64,000 bases of DNA from Actinorhabdospora filicis (lineage in GTDB: Bacteria > Actinomycetota > Actinomycetes > Mycobacteriales > Micromonosporaceae): assembly GCF_030269765.1 (NCBI RefSeq), contig NZ_BSTX01000002.1, forward strand, positions 839,379 to 903,378, written 5' to 3'. The notes beneath the pieces were generated by a model that saw only the letters and a list, made by a program, of their open reading frames with translations, had not been told where the DNA came from and ran no database searches. Shown here one piece after another: positions 7,804 through 15,203 of the stretch; position 1 is the first letter of the stretch, and the number at the start of each line of letters is the position of its first letter. The position numbers and the translations under genes were made by a program.

Positions 7804-10128
7804 ATGACCACCGTGGAAGGCGTCCTGCCCATGTCGCTGTCCCTCAGCGACGACAGCGCGCGGCTGATCGGCTCGTACACCCGGCGGGCCCTCCTGGACG
7901 TGGTCCGCCCGCCCCTGGACCGCATCGAGGCCCACCTGCGCGGCCTCAACGACGCCCTGGCGGTGCTGAGCATCGACGTCGTCGACGTGTTCAACGGCAT
8001 CACCGACCGGCGCCTGAAGGTGCAGGTCATGAACGAGTCGATGCTGGACAACATCGAGGCGATCCGGTGGGCGGTGGCCTACCTCAGCTACAACACGTTC
8101 CTGGAACTGCTGGACAACATCCGCTACATGCGCTGGCTGGACGGCCGCTCCCACATCCACCTGCACGACATCATCGCCGCCGTGATGCGCCTGGAGTCGC
8201 TGACGGCGAGCTTCGCCACCGAGGTCTCCGGCATGGGCTCCCAGATCATCGGGCTGCTCCAGCAGATCCTCGACGAGATCAGGCACGGCATACCCGTCTT
8301 CGGCGTCATCAACGTCATCGTCACCGGCGCCGGGCCGCTCGACGGGCTCGACCTGTGGAAACTCCTGGGCCTGCTCGGGCTGCTCGCCCTGGGCCTGGCG
8401 CTGATCGTGGCGTTCCTGTTCGGCGTCGGCGCGGCCCTGGCGACCTTCACCGCCGGGGCGATCCTGGCCGCAGGGGCCATCGCCGTCCTCGTCGGCGCGC
8501 TCATACCGCTGATGAACACCCTGGCCGGATACGACTGGGAGCAGCTCGGCAAGATCGCCGTCGGCTTCGCCGCGATCGCCGTCTTCGTCGCCGCCCTCGG
8601 CAAGGCCTTCCAGCTCGTCACCAGCGACCTGACCAAGATCGTCCCGCAGCTCAAGACCTTCTTCGAGGCCATCACCGCGCTCATGACGGCCATCGCCGGG
8701 TTCGACTGGGGCCAGCTGGCCAAGATCGCCGCCGGGTTCGCCGGGATCGCGGTGTTCGTGGCCGCCCTGGGCAAGGCCTTCCAGATGTTCACCACCGACC
8801 TGGACAAGGTCGTCCCGCACCTGAAGACCTTCTTCGAGGCCATCACCGCCTTGATGACGACCATCGCGGGCTTCGACTGGTCCCAGCTGGCCAAGATCGC
8901 CCTCGGCTTCGCCGCCATCGCCGGTTTCGTCGCCCTCCTCGGCAAGGCCTTCAGCTTCGTGACCGCCGACCTGGAGAAGATCGTCCCGCAACTCAACGCG
9001 TTCTTCGACTCCATCACCAAACTGATGACCGCCATCGCCGGATTCGACTGGGGCCAGATGGCCAAGATCGCCGTCGGGTTCCTGCTCATCGCCGGATTCG
9101 TGTGGCTGCTCGGCAAGGCCCTCGACACCCTCACCGAGAAGGCCATCTCCGCGATCGGGCCACTGGCGTCCTTCTTCACCGCCATCACCGCGCTCATGAC
9201 CGCCATCGCCGGATTCAGCGTCGGCCAGCTCGTGGCCATCGCCGCCGGATTCGCCCTCATCGCGCTGTTCGTGTGGGGCCTGTCGATGGCCATGAACACC
9301 ATGACCGCCCAGACCGTGGCCGCCCTGCCCGGCCTCACCGGCCTCATCGCCGCCCTCACCCAGCTGGCCGCCCTCATGGCCGGGATGAGCGCCGGAGAGA
9401 TGATCACCATGGCCATCGGCCTGGCCCTGGTCGCGGCGTTCGTGTGGGCCGTGGCCGCCGCCCTCGTCTACGCCGCCGGGCCCCTCGCCTCGGTCGCGGC
9501 CATCATGGGCGGCCTCGGCGGCATCATGTCCATGCTCTCCGGCATCGGCTCCTTCCTGTCCGGCGTCATCGGCGGCATCGGCTCGGCCCTCTCCGGCCTC
9601 GCCGACATCGCCGGGAGCGTCTTCTCCGCCATCGGCGACGGCATCTCCAGCATCACCGGCGGCATCGCCGACGCAGCCGGGGCCGTCGCCGGATTCGCCG
9701 GGGACGCCATCGGGGCCATCGGCGACGTGGCCGGCGACATCGGCGGCGGCATCAGCGACGCCATCGGCGGCGTCGGCGACTTCCTCTTCGGCTCCGACGA
9801 CAGCGCCAGCCTCGACGTCTCGCAGAGCACCCAGTTCGCCTCCGCCCTCCCACCGCCCCCGCCACCGGCACCGGTCCTGCCCGAGGCACCCGCCCTGGGC
9901 GCCCTCGGCACCGGCGGCGCCCTCGCCGCGGCACCCGCCGCGGGCGCCACCAGCGTCGACCAGACCGTCAACGCCGGCGGCATCAACATCGCCATCAACG
10001 CCGAGCGCCTGGAGGCCGACTCGGCGTCCCTGCTCACCGACGACATCATCGCCCAGCTCCAGGCCCGCCTCGGCGCCCTGCGCTCCACGCAGGACTTCCA
10101 GGCCGGCGGACGCCCGGCGGCGGCCTGA
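7804..10128 (+). CDS. Tape-measure-like repeat protein
   Basis: A 774-aa, Ala/Gly/Met-rich, strongly hydrophobic helical protein. After a helical N-domain (about 1-180) comes a hydrophobic segment (about 185-240). Six consecutive repeats of exactly 57 residues then begin at nt 8533, 8704, 8875, 9046, 9217 and 9388 (consensus DWxQLAKIAxGFAxIAxF, later KTFFEAITALMTAIAGF). A Gly/Ile/Ser-rich region follows, then a Pro-rich linker and a soluble tail. Position after the frameshifting gene and before the tube-initiator proteins is that of a tape measure, which sets tail length. Hydrophobic repeats could equally indicate a membrane-inserting protein. ATG 7804 follows GGGAG; ATG 7831 is a possible alternative start. 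Confidence 0.75.
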   Translation: MTTVEGVLPMSLSLSDDSARLIGSYTRRALLDVVRPPLDRIEAHLRGLNDALAVLSIDVVDVFNGITDRRLKVQVMNESMLDNIEAIRWAVAYLSYNTFLELLDNIRYMRWLDGRSHIHLHDIIAAVMRLESLTASFATEVSGMGSQIIGLLQQILDEIRHGIPVFGVINVIVTGAGPLDGLDLWKLLGLLGLLALGLALIVAFLFGVGAALATFTAGAILAAGAIAVLVGALIPLMNTLAGYDWEQLGKIAVGFAAIAVFVAALGKAFQLVTSDLTKIVPQLKTFFEAITALMTAIAGFDWGQLAKIAAGFAGIAVFVAALGKAFQMFTTDLDKVVPHLKTFFEAITALMTTIAGFDWSQLAKIALGFAAIAGFVALLGKAFSFVTADLEKIVPQLNAFFDSITKLMTAIAGFDWGQMAKIAVGFLLIAGFVWLLGKALDTLTEKAISAIGPLASFFTAITALMTAIAGFSVGQLVAIAAGFALIALFVWGLSMAMNTMTAQTVAALPGLTGLIAALTQLAALMAGMSAGEMITMAIGLALVAAFVWAVAAALVYAAGPLASVAAIMGGLGGIMSMLSGIGSFLSGVIGGIGSALSGLADIAGSVFSAIGDGISSITGGIADAAGAVAGFAGDAIGAIGDVAGDIGGGISDAIGGVGDFLFGSDDSASLDVSQSTQFASALPPPPPPAPVLPEAPALGALGTGGALAAAPAAGATSVDQTVNAGGINIAINAERLEADSASLLTDDIIAQLQARLGALRSTQDFQAGGRPAAA

Positions 10129-10139
10129 GAGGAGGAACC

Positions 10140-10715
10140 GTGGCCCAGCACCTCGCCTACCGCGCGCCCGTCCGCGGCTTCCTCGCCAGCGTCGGGCTCG
10201 AACCCGAGATCGTGGTGGAGTTCCAGTTCAACCCCGACAAGATCAGCGACAAGCGGTCCATCAGCTACGCCACCCTCAACGCCCCCGGCCTGCTCATGCC
10301 CGTCCGGCAGTACACCTCCGGCGGCGACCGGACCCTGTCCTTCACCGTCAACGTGGACGGACGCCCCATCGCCGACCCGAGCGCCGAGCCGATGCGCATC
10401 GAACGCGACGACCAGGGCGGCATCGGCCCCGAGCTCACCAAGTACCGCGCCTTCGTCTACCCCAGCACCGACCGCTGGCAGGACGCCGCCACCGCACAGG
10501 ACGGCTTCACGTCCCTCTACGCCACCGGCGAGCCGCTGTTCACCGCGCCGCCGGTGTGCGCCTTCGGATGGGGCGACCGGGTCATCGACTGCGTGGTCAC
10601 CGAGGTCTCCATCAGCGAGCAGGCCTTCACCCCCGATCTGCGGCCCCTGCGCGCCGAGATCCAGGTGACCCTCGTCGAGATCACCCCCTACAACGCCGAC
10701 CCGCAAGGAGGATGA
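10140..10715 (+). CDS. Tube-initiator protein (CIS tube N-domain, Afp7-like)
   Basis: A 191-aa baseplate hub protein. The opening resembles the N-terminal domain of Afp7/gp53-like hub proteins: VVEFQFNPDKISDKRS near residues 22-37, typical of proteins linking the tube to the spike. GTG 10140 is preceded by a strong GAGAGGAGGA SD. In many systems this domain and a LysM domain form one polypeptide; here the LysM part is a separate gene one base downstream. Confidence 0.85.
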   Translation: MAQHLAYRAPVRGFLASVGLEPEIVVEFQFNPDKISDKRSISYATLNAPGLLMPVRQYTSGGDRTLSFTVNVDGRPIADPSAEPMRIERDDQGGIGPELTKYRAFVYPSTDRWQDAATAQDGFTSLYATGEPLFTAPPVCAFGWGDRVIDCVVTEVSISEQAFTPDLRPLRAEIQVTLVEITPYNADPQGG

Positions 10716-10716
10716 C

Positions 10717-11028
10717 GTGCCCGTCCCGCGCGGATCCCGCTTCGCCGGCCTCCCCGTCTTCGAGGTCGACGCCCCCGACGGCACCCGCCGCCACGTCATC
10801 GGCCTGCGCCTGACCGGCGTCGCCGATCCCGGCGGGGCCACCCACCGCGTCCGCCAGGGCGAGGCCGCCGACCTCATCGCCCGCGCCGCCCTCGGCGACG
10901 AGCTGCTGTGGTGGCGCGTCTTGGACGCCAACCCCCTGCGCTACCCCCTCGACCTGGCCCCCGGCGACGTCCTCGCCCTGCCCGCCCGGGGCGAGGCCAC
11001 CCGCGCCGACCGGTCCCGGAGCTTCTGA
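10717..11028 (+). CDS. LysM-domain baseplate protein
   Basis: A 103-aa protein whose residues about 45-95 form a LysM-like fold (HRVRQGEAADLIARAALGD, then NPLRYPLDLAPGDVLALPA). In phage tails and Afp7, LysM domains in the hub bind neighbouring baseplate subunits or peptidoglycan. GTG 10717 is one base after the preceding stop and follows AAGGAGG. Its own stop overlaps the next ATG (TGATG). The short N-terminal half is beta-rich and could clamp onto the separate initiator protein. Confidence 0.85.
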   Translation: MPVPRGSRFAGLPVFEVDAPDGTRRHVIGLRLTGVADPGGATHRVRQGEAADLIARAALGDELLWWRVLDANPLRYPLDLAPGDVLALPARGEATRADRSRSF

Positions 11029-12152
11029 TGACCGCCCCGCGCATCGCGCGCACCCCCTACTTCTCCGTCGTCGTCGAAGGCCGCGACATCACCCGCTGGG
11101 TGTCCTCGGTGCAGGTCGTGGAGGACGACCGGCTCGCCGACAACGTGAGCCTGGCGGTCAACGACCCCAAGCTCATCTACGCCGACGGGCTCATGGAGGG
11201 CTGCAAGGCCGAGATCGACATCGGCTACAACGAGCCCGGCCAGCACGCCATGATGCTGCGCGCCCTCATCACCAAGGTCGAGGTGTCCTATCCCGACGGC
11301 GGGATCCCGCAGGTCAAGCTCAAGGGCGAGGACAAGTCCATCGAGATGGGCCTGGTGGAGAAGAAGAAGCGGTGGAGCTCGACCACCCTCAAGGACGTCG
11401 TGCAGAAGATCGCCGCGCCCTACGGCTTCGCCAGTGTGGTCGCCGACCCCAACCCCAACGCCAAGATCTCCTCGGAGAACCAGGACGGCAAGACCGACCT
11501 GGCCTTCCTGCAGGACCTGGCCAAGAAGTACCAGTCGAAGTGCTTCGTGGAACTCGACGAGAACCTGCGCGAGGTCCTCTACTTCATCCCCGACCGGCGG
11601 ATCCTGTCCATCAACCGGCCCGAGCAGCTCGTCCTGCGCTACCGCATGGGACCGCGCTCCAACCTGATGACCTTCAGCCCCGCCTTCGACGCCAGCTACA
11701 TCGACCGCGTCAAAGAGGTCAACGACCTCGACTCCGGAGGCAAGTCGGTCGGCACGCCCGAGCAGCCGCCCGCCGAGGTGTTCATCTGGGACCTCGCCGG
11801 TGACCTGCGCGCCCGCGCCAGCCGCGCCGACGCCGACGACATCGAGGCGCTCTACGACGTCGGCGCGCGCGCCCGGGAGAAGCTCCAGCAGGACCTGGCC
11901 AAGCCCAAACCCGCCGTCGGCGCCGTCGCCGCCGACCAGAAGACCCTCGACGACGAGACCGGCTCCCTGGAGTCGCGGCGCCTGGGCATGTCGGCCACCG
12001 GCACCACCGCCGGGTCGATCTGGCTGCGCGCCAAGTGCAACGTCACCGTCGCCGGGGTCCACGAGCGCTTCAACGGCGACTGGTACGTCAGCAGCGTCAC
12101 CCACACCGTCGACGCCGGCGGTTACAAGTCCGAGTTCAAGGCCGTTCGGTGA
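11028..12152 (+). CDS. gpD-like spike hub protein
   Basis: A 374-aa protein of the phage late-control gpD / VgrG N-terminal family, which forms the trimeric hub holding the spike. It shows the expected order: TPYFSVVVEGRDITRWV at the N-terminus, a middle beta-barrel (KLKGEDKSIEM, FLQDLAKKYQ) and a C-terminal barrel ending in DWYVSSVTHTVDAGGYKSEF. Residues about 255-325 form a charged helical linker (DLRARASRADADDIEAL). The spike itself is encoded separately by the next gene, so the usual Afp8/VgrG fusion is split here. Start ATG overlaps the preceding TGA. Confidence 0.9.
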   Translation: MTAPRIARTPYFSVVVEGRDITRWVSSVQVVEDDRLADNVSLAVNDPKLIYADGLMEGCKAEIDIGYNEPGQHAMMLRALITKVEVSYPDGGIPQVKLKGEDKSIEMGLVEKKKRWSSTTLKDVVQKIAAPYGFASVVADPNPNAKISSENQDGKTDLAFLQDLAKKYQSKCFVELDENLREVLYFIPDRRILSINRPEQLVLRYRMGPRSNLMTFSPAFDASYIDRVKEVNDLDSGGKSVGTPEQPPAEVFIWDLAGDLRARASRADADDIEALYDVGARAREKLQQDLAKPKPAVGAVAADQKTLDDETGSLESRRLGMSATGTTAGSIWLRAKCNVTVAGVHERFNGDWYVSSVTHTVDAGGYKSEFKAVR

Positions 12153-12162
12153 GGGGGAGGCC

Positions 12163-12924
12163 GTGCCCGATTCCTACTTCGGCAAGTACTCCGGAGTCGT
12201 GAAGGACAACCGCGACCCCGACAAGCTCGGCGTGGTCAAGGTCTCGGTGCCCACCGTCTTCCCGCCCGAGGAACTGGTGCCCGCCCGCGCGGCCCTGCCC
12301 TACGGCGTCTTCTTCATCCCCGACAACGACACCCAGGTGTGGGTGGAGTTCGAGGGCGGCGACCCCGCGCACCCGCTGTGGACCGGGATCCAGCACGTGC
12401 CCGGCACCCCGCCCGCCGAGGGCGCCAAGGAACCCCCCACCGTCCGGGTCATCAAGACCCCCGCCGGGCACCTCCTCGTCTTCGACGACACCGGCGGCTC
12501 CGAGGCCGTCACCCTCGCCGACGGCAAGAACGGCCACTCCCTGGCCTTCACCCAGACCGGCGTGGAGATCACCGACGGCGTCAACTCCCACAAGATCACC
12601 CTCGACGGCGGCGGCGTCAAGATCACCGACGGCGCCAACCGCCACGAGATCACCCTCGGCTCCTCCTCCATCGAGGTCAAACACGGCGCCGGACTCGCCA
12701 AGGCCACCCTCACCTCCTCCTCCGTCAAGGTCGAGGCCGGCGGCGGCAGCGTCGAAGTCGGCGCCGCCGAGGTCAAGGTCAACGCGCCCATGGTCACCGT
12801 CAGCGGCGGCCTGGTCAAACTCGGCGCCGGCGGCGCGCCCGTCCTGCACGCCGGGGACATGGGCGTCGGCAACCTCGGCGCCCCCGTCGTCCCGGTACCC
12901 ACCCAGTTCCAGGTCCTCGCGTGA
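12163..12924 (+). CDS. gpV-like spike protein (OB fold plus beta-helix)
   Basis: A 253-aa central spike. Residues about 1-90 are a gp5/gpV OB fold (YSGVVKDNRDPDKLGVVKV, DNDTQVWVEFEGGDP). Residues about 105-235 are short beta-helix repeats (ITDGVNSHKITL, ITDGANRHEITL, then Val/Lys-rich turns) forming the needle. GTG 12163 follows GGGGGAGG. No PAAR tip protein is encoded next to it, which is unusual. With the preceding gpD-like gene it makes a two-chain VgrG equivalent. Confidence 0.9.
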   Translation: MPDSYFGKYSGVVKDNRDPDKLGVVKVSVPTVFPPEELVPARAALPYGVFFIPDNDTQVWVEFEGGDPAHPLWTGIQHVPGTPPAEGAKEPPTVRVIKTPAGHLLVFDDTGGSEAVTLADGKNGHSLAFTQTGVEITDGVNSHKITLDGGGVKITDGANRHEITLGSSSIEVKHGAGLAKATLTSSSVKVEAGGGSVEVGAAEVKVNAPMVTVSGGLVKLGAGGAPVLHAGDMGVGNLGAPVVPVPTQFQVLA

Positions 12925-12937
12925 AGGAGGTGCCCAC

Positions 12938-13339
12938 ATGCCCCTAGGACCCGACAAGACGGTCTGCGCCACCGAACTGCGCGAGGCGATGCGCGCCTAC
13001 CTCGACACCCTCGACCCGCCCGCCGGATCCAACGTCGACAAACCCGAGGTCCGCCCCAACTTCGACGCCCTTGGGCAGGGCGTCTACAAGATCCTCACCG
13101 CCGACGCCGAGACGGTCAGCGACACCGCCGCCGACTCCCCGTACTGGACCTACGTCACGGCCCTGCGCAACGAGGTCGAGCAACTGCGCGCCTTCGCCGC
13201 CGGGGTCCGCGCCGCCTTCACCTCCTGGGACCCCGCCAACCCGGCCACCAACGCCGCCCTCAGGACGGCGATCACCGGCCTGGCCGTCCCCGGCTCCACC
13301 CCGGCGGCCCCCACCACGCAGAAGGGGAGACTCCGATGA
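12938..13339 (+). CDS. Small baseplate-region protein, unknown
   Basis: A 133-aa soluble protein with no family I recognise. It is mostly helical (CATELREAMRAYLDTL, then YVTALRNEVEQLRAFAAGVR), with a Pro/Thr-rich tail. It has an excellent SD (AAGGAGG) and overlaps the gp25 gene by ATGA. It occupies the place between spike and wedge where a PAAR tip or small baseplate adaptor would be expected, but it lacks PAAR-like glycine/proline motifs. Confidence 0.75.
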   Translation: MPLGPDKTVCATELREAMRAYLDTLDPPAGSNVDKPEVRPNFDALGQGVYKILTADAETVSDTAADSPYWTYVTALRNEVEQLRAFAAGVRAAFTSWDPANPATNAALRTAITGLAVPGSTPAAPTTQKGRLR

Positions 13340-13713
13340 GCGACCGGCGCGGCATGTCCATGCCCTTCCGGGTCACCGGCGGGCGCATCGCCCAGACCAG
13401 CGGCACCGCCAAGATCACCGAGGACCTGCGGCACCTGCTGTCCACCCGCCTCGGCGAGCGCGTCCTGCGCCGCCGCTACGGCGGCGGCGTCCACGCCCGC
13501 CTCCAGGACCCCAACGACCACACCCTGCGCTCCCTGATCCGCCGCGAGATCGAAGGCGCCCTGCGCGACAACCTCCCCGAGGCGCGCCTGACCGGGCCAC
13601 TGCGGCTCACCCACGACGAGTCCACCCTCACCATCGCCTTCGACTACACCACCACCGGACCCACCGGCAACGCCGCCGAAAGCGTGGCCCTCACCCTGCC
13701 GAGGACGTCATGA
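13336..13713 (+). CDS. gp25-like baseplate wedge protein
   Basis: A 125-aa protein of the GPW/gp25 family, the wedge component that templates sheath assembly. The family core is visible: ITEDLRHLLSTRLGERVLRRRYGGGV, the Arg-rich stretch before YGGG, then LRSLIRREIEGALRDNLPEARL and a final beta pair. Length is typical. It overlaps both neighbours by ATGA, consistent with coupled synthesis of gp25 and baseplate J subunits. Confidence 0.93.
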   Translation: MSDRRGMSMPFRVTGGRIAQTSGTAKITEDLRHLLSTRLGERVLRRRYGGGVHARLQDPNDHTLRSLIRREIEGALRDNLPEARLTGPLRLTHDESTLTIAFDYTTTGPTGNAAESVALTLPRTS

Positions 13714-15203
13714 GCGAGGTCAGAGGCGTCCCCGTCGACTACACCAACCTCGGCTACGAGGCCCTGCGCGAGTCCATGCTCGACATCGCCCGCCGCACCC
13801 TGCCCGAGTGGACCGACCACTCCCCGAACGACCTGGGCGTCCTGCTCATCGAGCTCTTCGCCTACGCCAGCGACATCACCCTCTACTACCAGTCGCGCAT
13901 CGCCTCGCAGCTGTTCCCCGCCACCAGCGACGAGCCCGAGGCCATGGTCCAGCTCATGCGCCTCCTCGGCTTCCAGCCCCGCAGCGCCGTGGCCGCCACC
14001 GTCGAGCTCGCCGTCGCCCTCGACGCCACCCAGGCCCTGCCGGTCACCGTCCCCGCCGGAACCGCGTTCCTCACCACCACACCGGCCGGCGAGCGCCTCC
14101 AGTTCGAGACACCCCGCGCCACCGTCATCACCGCCGCCGACCTCGGCCCCGTCATCGAGGACGACCTGCGCTGGTTCCTGCCCGTCGCCGCCGTCGAGGG
14201 CCGCACCGTCACCGCCGAGGTCGCCGGAACCTCCGACGGCAGCCCCGACCAGCACCACGCCCTCGCCGAGAAACCCGTCATCGACGGCTCGGTCACCGTC
14301 ACCATCGCCGGACCCGGCGGCGAGACCCTCTGGCACGAGGTCAAGAGCCTCGCCGCGGCCACCCCCGTCCAGCGCTGCTTCGCCGTCCAGCGCGACGCCG
14401 ACGGCGGCGTCACCCTCCTGTTCGGCGACGGCGTCAACGGCGCCATCCCGCCCCGCGGCAGCGGATCCGACCAGGTCGAGATCCGCGCCGACTACCGCGT
14501 CGGCGGGGGAGCGGCCGGCAACGTCCCGCCCGGCACCGAGTTCACCACTTCCGTCAGCGAGATCCGCCGCTGCAACACCCCCGCCGGCGGCTCCGGCGGC
14601 ACCGAACGCGAGAGCCTCGACCTCTCCCGCGACCTCGCCCCCCGCCTCTACCGCGCCCAAGACCGCGCCGTCACCGCCGACGACTACGTCGAGCTCGCCC
14701 TGCGCACCCCCGGCGTCGGCAAGGCCCGCGCCGTCGCCCTCAACTGGAACGACGTCCTCCTCTACGTCGCCCCCAGCGGACGCGTCGACCAGCCCTCCGA
14801 ACTCCTGCGCCGCGACCTGCTCGCCGCCTTCGAGTCCTCCCGCATGGCCACCAGCACCCTCCGCGTCCTGGGACCCGAACCCGCCGACGTGTACCTGTCG
14901 GCCAACGTCCGCGCCGAGCCCTACTACCTCCAGTCCGACGTCTACGCCGCCGTCACCGCCGCCGCGGCCGGGCTCCTCGCCTTCGACGCCGTCGGCTTCG
15001 GCGAACCCCTCTACCTCTCCCGCCTCTACGACGCCCTCCAGAGCCTCCCGCAGGTCGCGTCGCTGACCGTCACCCAGTTCAGCCGCGACCCCCTCGGCGG
15101 CGTCGACGCCGACGGCGTCATCGAACTCGCGCCCTTCGAGCTCGCCCGCCCCGGCTACGCCGACACCATCCACCTCGTCGTGGAGGGAGGTGTCGCGCGG
15201 TGA
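13710..15203 (+). CDS. Baseplate J-like protein (gp6/gpJ)
   Basis: A 497-aa wedge protein of the baseplate J / gp6 family, forming the baseplate ring that triggers contraction. Evidence: the N-terminal LPEWTDHSPNDLGVLLIELFAY segment typical of 'putative baseplate assembly' proteins, the beta-rich middle, the FGDGVNGAIPPRGS loop near residues 240-255, and the C-terminal YRAQDRAVTADDYVELALRTPGV region. ATG 13710 overlaps the gp25 stop; the stop overlaps the next GTG. Confidence 0.92.
   Translation: MSEVRGVPVDYTNLGYEALRESMLDIARRTLPEWTDHSPNDLGVLLIELFAYASDITLYYQSRIASQLFPATSDEPEAMVQLMRLLGFQPRSAVAATVELAVALDATQALPVTVPAGTAFLTTTPAGERLQFETPRATVITAADLGPVIEDDLRWFLPVAAVEGRTVTAEVAGTSDGSPDQHHALAEKPVIDGSVTVTIAGPGGETLWHEVKSLAAATPVQRCFAVQRDADGGVTLLFGDGVNGAIPPRGSGSDQVEIRADYRVGGGAAGNVPPGTEFTTSVSEIRRCNTPAGGSGGTERESLDLSRDLAPRLYRAQDRAVTADDYVELALRTPGVGKARAVALNWNDVLLYVAPSGRVDQPSELLRRDLLAAFESSRMATSTLRVLGPEPADVYLSANVRAEPYYLQSDVYAAVTAAAAGLLAFDAVGFGEPLYLSRLYDALQSLPQVASLTVTQFSRDPLGGVDADGVIELAPFELARPGYADTIHLVVEGGVAR

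Noticed and set aside
8533-9558. CRISPR-like or satellite repeat
   Set aside because: The 171-nt periodicity is a protein repeat in frame (57 codons) with codon-level divergence, not short identical repeats with spacers.
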